From: Monocercomonoides exilis
Taxonomy: Eukaryota > Preaxostyla > Oxymonadida > Polymastigidae
DNA: 64,000 bases
Direction: 5' to 3'
Assembly (NCBI GenBank): GCA_001643675.2
Contig: LSRY02000024.1
Span: 1,056,001-1,120,000 of the forward strand
In this document: positions 57,001 to 64,000 of the stretch, one piece after another
Position numbering within the stretch: position 1 is the stretch's first letter
Layout of the letters: each line of letters begins with the position of its first letter
Program-made: the position numbers and the translations under genes
Notes under the pieces: generated by a model
Database searches by the model: none
Told to the model about the DNA's origin: nothing
The model's input: the letters and a program-made list of their open reading frames with translations, nothing else

Positions 57001-57247
57001 AAGATGCTCCGTTCTGCCACCTTTTTCCCCAAAGAGAGATATCTGGATTAAGTTCATTAGCTTTTGTGCTTTTTTCAAGAAAATGTTCGTCTTTTGTTCT
57101 GTTCCCATTCAAACAGGCTTGGAAATATTGAAAGCGAGAATCCGCGCTTGCTTCTTGGTTTTCAAGTGAAGAAGTCTGCGTGACACATTGCCCTTCAAAA
57201 ATATTGGCAAAGAGCAACCACGAAAAAAGAAGCCAATGCACGATCAT
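49790..57247 (-). CDS. giant secreted-pathway beta-helix (pectin-lyase-like) single-pass membrane protein, 2485 residues
   Basis: One uninterrupted frame starts at the ATG at 57247. A signal peptide (MIVHWLLFSWLLFANIFEG) opens a very large ectodomain of short beta-strand repeats with many Gly-Gly-Ala/Gly-Gly-Ile, Cys and Asn-x-Ser/Thr motifs (GGGIYAQ, GGALYVHD, GGGIEFES), typical of parallel beta-helix folds. Four Cys-Gly-anchored motifs start successive modules: CGLDESHAC (about residue 544), CGIVQFPC (886), CGFSDYPC (1240) and CGEFNAPC (1622). Spacing is about 340-380 residues, and another module precedes them. A transmembrane helix lies at about 2149-2170, followed by a 310-residue cytoplasmic tail with two poly-Lys clusters. 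Many such proteins exist in Monocercomonoides and other metamonads (recalled). A surface adhesin or receptor role is inferred only. Codon use and GC match the other genes. The partner copy starts beyond the window's left edge. Confidence 0.88.
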   Translation of the reverse strand: MIVHWLLFSWLLFANIFEGQCVTQTSSLENQEASADSRFQYFQACLNGNRTKDEHFLEKSTKANELNPDISLWGKRWQNGASSSINTFFGFFNSSVGLKNVALEYSSSPFVLITGKSSIMMDSCISRQKSASPFHLQSGSICLTNMSMLHANGIYSSSLVFSSDGSNSVILRNSVISNLAVSASDNFLLSGKSKSEQINDCTFRNISVKPFKSSDYLMEHSCFRSSMENCLIYSCVNIFEGGISSGAFSSQEFVCKNISSHFGKREANELERKQRIDTTESQSFSLCEWVDCTSPYGGALYVHDNANAILIVENSSFTRCSASSTRGGGIYAQKIAECIVLHSSFDQCAAFGTSDFGGGGIEFESINVQPMVEDCLFNNCSAANDGGALSYFEIMTQKQKHCIINSFFRICRANDSLTGTGGAIIHWNPLDKVVISNCLFCHCYSMCWGGAVGILISQYNQGVLLYFCFFHNNTCVKYGHDVLLQDSTSSNIDSSCYSTRQTSNRVCANLYSIVDRSEWLRNDFGRVRFVSSNETQPNSKDTYACGLDESHACSTISRCLTQLIPDLVPNVEVFSGTIIETNCFDCGANTFSVYGQSNMSTAIQIEFEISGLSLFSVSTGILSVRDFILMHDSSHSNNRWSRLFEITGTGEMHISRLNISTGSEYFSETAFTTEMINVQGGMMRMEHVNWAKTISTTSLFSLSSTNEISLALSECSFDGIERTTSGSAVMSFSNDKANIDLNLCTFEGCGSTTSADGGSMMLCAGNENEVKVKDGAFDGCFCSSSNGLGGGILLRLLNENPDFLISSSFGTNTAKWGRDIFVLSPNLEETATSRKIACVTSSSDSVDKVRGYDNGNTSVAIPLCIYLLPSPSEICVNNIEATDHSHCGIVQFPCLTMKHSLTRQTETKKVVVSGMILMSDELAFEEQKHEIKGNDDQSGWTVSDASSPLNSAMITASVETELSKLIFSLPSSLSSRSTFISSSSSSLTLSQCSLTLQDPSSELAFLFLSVESGILIIDKFSASSIALSGSPLISLSGSSTEAEFMNTPWLNMTNSNFTEIERAAGNGSCVSIDNSHDENSNGEINIEECDFDGCSVAGDGSRGGAINAKLKGNTQLNIVSCTFTGCTAPAGEEKNGFGGGMALKLIDDDSSFVISSPVFDADKPNIAKYGNDVFVESSNLTKSITNTSLPFVSGHLADISLNSLRGFDGNDTTNVIPLIYFWQAIGSEIYIGDKGKDMHACGFSDYPCLSIDYSLMRLSEGNERNVSIIGKGYLRKSVDVSGASIKSKDSSSICSLECVSSLEGAEGAAMKIQGMAHFELINFAITSSFASGVNVLMHVGSSEGLLTVKDCSFTKMKESGEDMINYGLIKAEGGTVVLDFVTMQLLSFSQDVISVLSATILRIKNLTMKNVELEGASGLSITKSSRRENNEIEQNIVIEWSLFEEVTQNITNDIPIIRNEIDDKPLKIVIRNTTMKGCGGKRCGKGGGMFCVLNEGGSFDCSFCTISECFCSSTGRGGWLFLECTSTAEQPLNFVLSNITFRDNSALRGRDVYIRCHSIDAQIVDEQFLLDFRVPFVKELAMWGCTTDSFVDEEDLLLRVMIYQSETIYVSSVADNHTDSKQCGEFNAPCRSLSFGVQHIIPSLYSQLLISEESVINRECDARDVIIRSLKSPSVALVYLNSTIGDDEGSLIRTSGNVRIERLKFNIGKVFSYSGSSIIHEANGQLSLSFVDFSSIEESNGIETIVLNSTLLSIESGILHVDNCSVSLLSFKKPSFLLSGDEISLTNVKLEQIESMANVFELGQCGGVVFNGACADGVKLSEGCIIGISSSTSGTISIGSTSFKNCSRNSEGASVLSASSSSAEIVLSNCSCESCNSLSDKGGIINVNELRNASMNLCQFSGMVAKESKNDNMNTITDICEWNGSLVHLSNTSLMTKDVSILNASSGGMSLSSGNVTIEKGEFFDNNPFIEKYPSLRRNIICSDSASLTISSLKGGDGVMPNSSLWILNDGCTLGGIAGERASPFFIPVLESVETREKGEEREVMFKGKLLLPCNLSFRLVYKTGDVEFVETYEFEENSFVSETEVIGTLPSDKITTVADETEVSVMILFGEKDAPSSTELCIVKNRSDGVASEGVVAKENKKTEWSLIAFIAVAVVLVVVVLTFVAICGIRGRNGISNGKRWSETDSGNKSTTADSEEEKSEEEHEGGLEFIEMPSELQEGVTSESQLLIEEESSRLLKADEIMNRNGVRADILTAFCSGDFAEAQTVLPVLVDQKDGNAVVGFSNGGGTDLKKKKKKEKKRKGRKENLESKENDLEATYDIEDIENRKVQFSEIKTTSERFRRSSEEEIQKEKLFENSHVSCKETNLGFSDFGDEQNEMKDFAVNNSSVSFEGSGEIADAAMANEGPIAKDSKTSVLLNEVFEARGSEVSTDFYNAEEGIVDGRFEDCEIINQEEKVQKKKKKKKRKQKHENIDVVDQMVDET

Positions 57248-57993
57248 CCAGAATAAAACAAATAATTGAGAGCAAATAAAAAGTATTTTTCAGTTGATCA
57301 AAATGGATTTATCTTTTTTTCTGTTCACTTTTCGAGGCTTTGAAGCCTGTGTTGTTGATCACGTCAATGACACAAAAAGAAGGAGTGTTTTCAATAACAA
57401 ACAAAAAAACTAAAGAATTGATGTCTTTTCTTCAAGCCTGGTACCAGTTGGTTCATTTCATCCTTCATGTTTGAGTTTGCTCAATATTTTAGAGATTTGG
57501 TCTCACTTTGAAAAAAAATGCGTTTGAGATTTTTTGATGAAGAATTGAAGTTCAATTTTCGAAATGAAAAGTTATAATTTATATGTTTTTTTTGGTTGTT
57601 TTTTCTTGAATTTTCAAAGAAAAACACAAAAATTGAAAGTCATGAAAGAAATGAGAAGAAAAATAAAAAAGCCTAATTATTATATTTTCAATTGTGATTG
57701 TTTGCAATTCACTCAAGATCCAAAGACATGAAAACAAAAATGTCGTAAATGAAAAACGAGATAAATGCGATTTGTTGAAAAATCTCGTTCTCAACTCTTC
57801 CTTTTGGTGACTTTCTGTTTTCATTTACAACAAAAACACAAGCACACAACTGCTTGGTGCATTACAGATTGCTATACCAATCATTTTTGCAACTTTTCCA
57901 TCAAACAACATAACATTTTATACTTTTCCAACAAGCATGAAAGAGAAAAGAAAAGAAAGAAAGAAAAAAAAAAAAGAATAGAAAATAAGCAGC
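57248..57993. other. AT-rich intergenic spacer
   Basis: Between the start of the beta-helix gene and the 3' end of the next minus-strand gene. Short open frames only; nothing supported. Confidence 0.6.
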
Positions 57994-60900
57994 TTATTTT
58001 GCAGACTTCTTCCCCACAATCCTCGGGGAAGGCTTGTAGACAGAAGACGGCGGAGTTTCGCTGAACACAGCCGGCTCTCCTCTCTCGTCGCTGCGGCTGC
58101 GAGAACTCGAATGCGATGGGCGATACGACGATGACGGCGAAGAATAAGAAGGAGACTTGTAGCGGGGCGTCTGGTAGCTCGAGTGGGAGTTTGGCTTGAG
58201 ATAGTATCCGTTCGTGTCCTTTGTGGGCGAAGGGGAGGAGTAGGGGCTGCTCGACAGGTACGACGAGGACGAAGGAGAAGGAGAAGGAGAAGAAGGAGAG
58301 CGAGAAGAAGAATAAGAAGAAGGCGATGAGTAGAGAGAGGCAGAAGGCTGAGTGGGGAAGAAAGAGGAGGCATCGCGTGCTGATGAGCGGGTGGGGCGGC
58401 TGGTATCGCGGTAGCCGAAGCGGCGGAAATCAGTCACGTCTCTGCTGTTTGTGTGCTCGTCCTTCAGCTGCGATGGAACTTTTAGTCATAAAATGAATGG
58501 AAAAGAATATTGTTTGCAAAAAAGGAAAACAAAGAAAAGTGAGATTGATACAGAAAAATTACAAAAATAAAATAAAATAAACTTTTCAATAAACATTTCT
58601 GTAAGGCACACTTTTATCAGCACATTTCCCCACAAAGTCGACATTCACCCTGTTTTTCAATGCCTGGCATCTGGAACTGTATTTTTTTAAATAATGAAAA
58701 AGAATAGAAATGGAACATGAATATGACAATAATAATAACAACAAGAAAAAGAAGAAGCATCTCAAACGTGTAGTCTGCTCCGTCGCATCCGCAGAAAGTC
58801 TGTCCAGTTGGATTTGTGTTGAGCACAACTGCATCTGCATCGCCTTCGCCTGTGTCTCTTCTTCTCTGCCGCTCTTCCTTCTCTTCTCTCTTTTCCCTCT
58901 CTTCCCTCGCCCTCCTCTCTCTCCTCTCCTTCTCGCTCGCCTTCTCCTTCTCCCTCTCCATCGCCTCCTTCTCTGCCATCACCTCCTCTTCGCCTTCGAT
59001 CACCAGCTTCCCTTTCATCAGCGCCTTCATCTCTTTCTCTCCGAGTGTCACATCGTCCTCACACACATCTGGCGCATACCCACACACCCCTTCAATGCTG
59101 CTGTTCCAACACGCCCCGTCTGGCTTTCTGTGGATCGTTGTGGAGAAATCAATAGACAAGAAAAAGATAAAAGGAAGAAAGAAAAGACATGACAGAAATA
59201 TTCAAAACCCAATCACAGAAAAATGAAGTCGTATTAATAAATGTGCATGTCAAAATAAAGAGAAGAGCCAATGAAGAGTCAAATAAAGAAATCAATAAGA
59301 AAAACACAAAAGCAACAAAAGATGTTGCAAAAGAGACAAACATGCACATTTCTCCTGGTCTGCAGTCAATGTCATACGCACAGCTGATCTTCTTCTGTGT
59401 CTTTGAGCCCAACGAAGAAGAAGAATAAGAAGGAGAGGCAGAAGAAGACGAAGTGAGGGAAGAAAGCGCAGTGGAAGGCAGAGAATAAGGCGAAGGCGCT
59501 GCGAAAAGCGGCTGCTGCACGTTGAACTGCTGATTGCGCAGGGCAAACGAAGAGAACGAGGCTGTTTGTGGAGTCATTGAAGGAATGGCAGACACATCTG
59601 ACAGTTTTGGTGGTTGAGAAGAAGAAGAAGGAGAAGAAGAAGAAGAAGCAGAAAGAGGGAAGTTCTGTTCCATTCCCAGTGTCTGATGGAAGCCAGAGGA
59701 AGAGGAAGAGCGAAGAGGGTCAGTTGACTTCACCACTTTCTCTGAGTGTGTGTTGGTTGTTGATTTGTGGGTGGAGAAAGAAGGAGGAACAGAAGAAAAG
59801 AGCTTGGAAGGAGAAGAGAAGGAAGAAGCAGTTAAAGATGGAGAAGAAGAAGGAGAAGGAGAAGGAGAAGGAGAAGAGGATGATGAGGATGAAGGTTGTT
59901 CATAGAAAGGTGTGGAAAAGTGAGAAGGCGGAGAAAAAGGAGTGTAGAAGGAGGAAGGCGTTGATGGGTCTATTGGCGTTGATGTTGAGAAAGAAGGGAT
60001 GAAAGAAGAAGACGATGAAGTTGAAGGAGAAGAAGAGGGAGAAGAAGAAGATGAAGAAGAAGAAGGAGAAGGGAATTCAGGAATAGAGATTGGAGAGAGA
60101 GGCGGGAGTGGCTCATCGAACAGCGAGGAAGAAGGAGGCAAGTCAGAAGAAGCGAAAGAAGAAAACTGAGAAGGTGAAGAAAGCGGGCGAAGAGGCTGAG
60201 AAGCATCTGCCCCTGCCATTTTATGCACAGCCACATTCTCATTCACTTTCTGTTTTGTGTGTTGATTTCCAACAATTTCATCATTCCTCTTCTTCATCAT
60301 CATCTTCTGTTCTTCTTCTTCTTGTTGTTGGTGTTGTTGTTGTGAGCTGTTGTGTCTGAGAATGTCAGCTACGCTGCTGTCGTCGAAGGAGGGTGAGAGA
60401 GCATTCGCCATCAGAGGAAGAAGCGTGTGGCGTGGTAGAGGCGGATGAGACGAGCCAATGGCTGTATGCGGAGGTGCTGTTTGAACGAATTCTTTGCTTT
60501 GCTGCTTTGCCAGCTGCTTCTCAGCAGGTTCTTTGGATTTTTCGGCAGCTTCCTTTTTGAGGTGCTCTTTCAGCTTTTCTTCCTCCAGCAGCTCATCTGC
60601 TGACTCATATCTCGAAAACTCCTTCTTCTTTATGTCTGCTTTGCTTGGCTGTTTGTGCTCTTCATTGGAAGTATTTTCGTTTTGTATGGCTTCATCAACT
60701 TCTCTTTTTGGATATCTTCCATTTTCTTGCATGCTGTTAAATTTCTCTCTCGCTACACTTTCTGAATCAATTGTCATTGTATCGTTCGTTTCTTCTGCTT
60801 CTTTTTTCTTTCTTGCAGCTGATGATGATGCTGCATTGCCAACTTCATAGCGAGATTCTTTCACTTCAATCTTCTCTTCACCGTTGGCATTCATCTGCCC

Positions 60901-61888
60901 ATCTTCTCTTTCATCTTCTTTTGTCATGTCCTTTTTCGCATTCGCTCCACTATTTTTCAGTGAAGGCGGCATTGCAAATCCGTCTGGAAATGTGAAATGC
61001 CTTTCAATTTCGTTTTCTTTCTTTCCACTTGAAACCCCTTTTTCATTTTCATTCATGCCCAACGTTGGATATCTCGGTGCATGCCCAATTTTTGCTTTTT
61101 CTGCACTAAAAGCATCGTCAATATTTCTTTCCAACTGCAAATTTCTGTCTGCTTTCTTTAGGAATTCGTCAGCGCGTGCCTGGTCATAATTTTCTGTCTT
61201 TCCATGAGCTGACCTTGGAGAAACCAGTCCAAATTGCGAGTGCTGAACTGGCTGCATAAATGTGGCAGAAGGAGAAACGCGCGCTGGTAATGAAGAAGAA
61301 AGAATCGGAGATTGATATGGTGCATTTTCTTCAAAATCGTGCTGTGTTTCTGTTGAATAAAGAGGATGAGATGTTTCACGAGGTTGAGTTATCGCTTGAA
61401 GAAAACGCTGCTTCGAGACGTGATAAACATCATCTGTTGGAATTTGTTGCGATGAAGGCTCAGAAGAAAAAAATGTATTTGATGGAGTGTTTGCTGGGAT
61501 TTGTATATCTGGAATTCGTAATGAATCATCGTCAATTGTTTGTGAATTCTTTGGTTTGTCAGTGACAGAAGGTATTCTTGATTCATCATTTGGATTTGCG
61601 CGTAATTGTTGATTATTTGGTTGCGCATTAACCTTCACTTTTATTCGTTCATTCAAAATGCCTTGTTTTGAATTTTCGATTGAAGTTGTGAACTTCGATG
61701 ATAAACTTTTTCGTGGATTCTCTCCTGCATTAGACAAATCTATGCGAGTTCCATGCTGGATTTTTGAAATAAAAATGTATAAAAATAACGATTTCTATTC
61801 TGCAAACCTTATTCAATGTCAAACATGGATAAAATGCAATTAAAATACAAATGCAGGAAAATAAACGAAACAAAAAAATTGTTTTCAT
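57994..61888 (-). CDS. secreted Ser-rich protein with a split Kazal-like Cys module, 5 exons
   Basis: The proposed exons are 61888-61808, 61755-59342, 59127-58768, 58676-58595 and 58467-57994 (introns 52, 214, 91 and 127 nt), closing in phase to 1136 residues. Exon 1 encodes only a signal peptide (MKTIFLFRLFSCICILIAF). Exon 2 is an 800-residue Ser/Pro/Lys/Glu-rich region. Its end plus exons 3 and 4 give CAYDIDCRPGEMCIKPDGAC, then GVCGYAPDVCEDD. A charged Glu/Lys/Arg insertion of about 75 residues follows, then FCGCDGADYTSRCQALKNRV and DFVGKC. The last parts form a Kazal-type C-x-C-D-G-x-x-Y-x-x-x-C motif. Exon 5 is Ser/Pro/Tyr-rich and ends KKSAK. No transmembrane segment remains after splicing. 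The exon 4 donor (GTTTAT, or GTGTGC 17 nt earlier) is ambiguous. Kazal folds inhibit serine proteases or serve as extracellular modules. Function here is unknown. Confidence 0.72.
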
Positions 61889-62478
61889 ATGGCTGCATGA
61901 AGAGGCCATAAATTAAACCCAAGTAGCTTTTCGATTTATTAAAAACTCGTCATTGTTTTCTCAATAAAATATTGTGGGATATTTCTCCAAGCAATCAATT
62001 TTTCGAAAAAAGAGAAAAAGTTTAGCATTCTTTATTTCATTACTGCAGTATATTGCGAAATAATTATCTTTATACCGGATTTATCCAATGATTATCACAA
62101 CTTGTACCAAAATGTTCGTGGCAATTTTCGCATTTAACTATTGAAGCAAAGCAGATATAGCTATCTTCAAATATCATCAATCCTTTTAACTTATTCATTT
62201 TTATAAAAATGCTATTCATGCGATTGCCGTATTGCATTAACAGTTTACAAAATTGCTAAAAGAATTCATCGAATGTTTTGATAAATTAAGAGAAAAGTAA
62301 AAATCAAAATTTGAAATTAATAAATTCATTTTTGTTTATCAATTTCATGCTGGATAATGACATTTACCGAGAAAGTGCCTGTAGCGTGCATAAAAGTTGA
62401 AAATATGCATATATCCCTCAAAACAATATGCAAATACCTTCTCTTTTATCTTCTTCAGATGGAGTGAGAGTATTTGAT
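61889..62478. other. AT-rich intergenic spacer
   Basis: Upstream flank of the secreted protein gene and 3' flank of the KIFBP gene. No gene seen. Confidence 0.6.
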
Positions 62479-64000
62479 TCAAATGCCTGGAAGAGTCGGT
62501 GGAAGTGGGATGTTTCCGTTGTGGATGCCTGTGATGCGAAGAGGGAGCATTTCAATCATTTGCTTGCACATTTCGATCTGATAAAGAGAAAATAAAAATA
62601 CAAAAATGAAAAAGAAAAAAAGGAAGAAAAAATGAAATATTGTAATCAAAATAAATTTCAAATAGAAAATATTAGTATTTTTTTTGTTTATTCAAACCTC
62701 TTTTTGGAAAAATGTTTTGATTTTGTTGTTTTCATAGAATGAAACAGAATATCTGTATTCGTCCAGCGAGCATTTCAGGTTCTCTTCGTATTTTTCCTTG
62801 TTGAGTACACAAAACCTTCCAAACAGCCTGGCGATGCTGAAGTGCGTGGACAGGTACAGCTGAAGACTGTCTTCTGGTATCTTCGGATACGACGACGGAG
62901 GCTTTCGGACAATCAGTGGTTGAATGCGAGAAGAAGAAGAAGAAGATGATGATGAGCTCATTCCAGTCTGTGCAGAGTAGGATGCTGCGGAATATCCTGT
63001 GTAGTCTGCATCAGGCTGGTCAAACGGTGCCAGCAGTATTCGGAAGTGAGTGATGGCACCATTCACATACTCATCTATCTGCGCCACCAAACTTGCCTCT
63101 TTCCCTTTCTCGTAGTGTGCCTGCTGAATCTTCAGATCTGCCAGCCTCTCATACGCCGTGGCCACTTCGTGTGACAGGTCTCCGATAGTCATCCGATACG
63201 ACGCCGGATTCAGCTGCTTGACGAGGGGCTGCAGGAGCGTGACTGTCCTCTTCAGCAGCTTGCAGACGGTTGCAATGTCAGACGGGTAGAACGGCACCAT
63301 CGCCTGGTAGAGCGACGAGATGTCCAGCTGAATCGCCACGTGGTCTGTCACAAACCCATCAAGCACATAATACTTCGCAGCTGCGTTGAACAGAGCCAGC
63401 CCCCTTTTGAACAAAGCAGAGGCTGAGGAGAAAGTAGGCTCAGACTCTGAGGAATATGCAGGTGAAGACGCTGATGACGATGCAGATGCTGAAGAATTGC
63501 GTGGCTCAGAGTCGATAGTTGTTTGAAGATAATCCGAAATGCGACGTGGAGATGAGCCAACAGGTGGGACAACACCTGGATGCACATCAATCACAGAGAA
63601 GAGGGACGAAGGTGAAAATTCCAGAGCACCTGCAAGAAGCTCCTCTTTAGTCTTCTCGATTTCAGCCAGATCCTGCATTTTCCTTGCCTTGCGCCTCTCT
63701 TCTGATTCTTCTTTTTGCTTCTTTTTTTCATTCATAAATTCTTCTCTCTCTTTCAAAAACTCATCGTTTGTGCCTTCTTTCTTTTGCCGTTCAATAGTCA
63801 TTATCTCTTCTTTCCGCTCTGCCATATCCTTCAGTTCTGCCAAATACAAACGAGCTTTTGTTAAAGAAAGTTGGGCCATCGTTTGCTGTTCTTCTTCAGA
63901 TGAAGCAGCATCAGCCTGTTTCTCTGTTTTTTCCTTAATTACAATGTCAGCTTCTTTCATGCACGCTTCAGCACGTTCAAATTGTCTTGTATCTATGTAG
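62479..64000 (-). CDS. KIFBP: KIF-binding protein (KIFBP/KBP), 3' part, at least 2 exons
   Basis: The frame is open from the window's right edge (YIDTRQFERAEACMKEAD, a TPR-like helix pair) to a donor at 62697 (GTTTGA). A 120-nt intron follows, and then the last exon 62577-62479 (IEMCKQMIEMLPLRI). The ATG at 63960 is internal, because upstream codons continue the family sequence. The key match is a block around residue 190-290 of the visible part: LFNAAAKYYVLDGFVTDHVA, then LYQAMVPFYPSDIATVCKLL, then TLLQPLVKQLNPASY and AYERLADLK. Animal KIFBP has the same order (GYVTDH, then a kinase-like FFE-D segment, then LEPL-x(3)-LNPQYY and the YYDMMDLK helix). KIFBP is a TPR protein that binds kinesin motor domains and blocks their microtubule binding. 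A Ser-rich insertion precedes this block. The N-terminus lies outside the window. Confidence 0.88.

Noticed and set aside
58677-58767. Apparent transmembrane helix (MLLLFLVVIIIVIFMF) in the secreted protein
   Set aside because: It is the translation of a T-rich stretch with GT...ACAG ends. Removing it restores a Kazal Cys motif and keeps the phase.
59128-59341. Hydrophobic C-terminus of a long minus-strand frame ending near 59149
   Set aside because: Read-through of a 214-nt intron. Splicing joins GEMC to KPDGAC in phase.
1-64000. Alternative genetic code (TAA/TAG as Gln), as in some oxymonads
   Set aside because: Genes end at TAA, TAG or TGA where the family alignments end. No in-frame stop was needed in conserved domains outside clear relics.

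Overview
The window looks like nuclear DNA of a protist and most likely an oxymonad close to Monocercomonoides. Coding regions are much richer in GC than the AT-rich spacers. The genes carry short GT-AG introns (47 to 289 nt, 16 inferred here), use the standard stop codons, and encode proteins crowded with Ser, Glu and Lys low-complexity tracts. Two multigene-type products point the same way: giant secreted beta-helix membrane proteins with repeated C-G-x(5)-P-C-like motifs, and a decayed member of a large gene family that I recall from Monocercomonoides predicted proteins. The organism assignment is recall plus inference and was not searched.

Layout. Positions 1-1249: the 3' end of a beta-helix membrane protein gene (+). 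2177-5461: a 3-exon coiled-coil protein of unknown function (-). 5966-9573: a 4-exon SMPD4-like gene (-). 9634-10518: a 3-exon TLC-domain membrane protein (+). 11486-12637: a perfect 547-bp foldback with smaller palindromes nested in it. 13191-14075: a possible Nup54-like coiled-coil protein (-). 14285-29974: an intronless 5229-residue chromatin remodeller of the CHD6-9 type (+). 30829-34484: a 5-exon USP36/42-like deubiquitinase (-). 34784-35794: a Gly/Pro/Met-repeat protein with EF-hand-like ends (-). 36982-38553: a secreted LysM plus GH19 chitinase/endolysin-like protein, probably of bacterial or phage origin (+).

38870-49674 is a 10.8-kb palindrome: two 4.8-kb arms, nearly identical, around a 1.2-kb spacer that holds a truncated Merlin/IS1595-like transposase. 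The arms contain only decayed coding remains and a probable nested inverted-repeat element. Next to it lies a complete 2485-residue beta-helix membrane protein gene (49790-57247, -), whose 3' end is the near-identical partner of the gene at position 1. Then come a 5-exon secreted Ser-rich protein with a Kazal-like module (57994-61888, -) and the 3' part of a kinesin-binding protein (KIFBP) gene (62479 to beyond 64000, -).

There is no operon logic. The genes are independent eukaryotic units for chromatin, deubiquitination, nuclear envelope/lipid, motor regulation and the cell surface, interrupted by repeats. All exon structures were inferred by eye from frame, splice dinucleotides and family motifs. 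In the six spliced genes every proposed junction keeps the frame, and in the five whose full extent lies in the window the summed exon length is a multiple of three.
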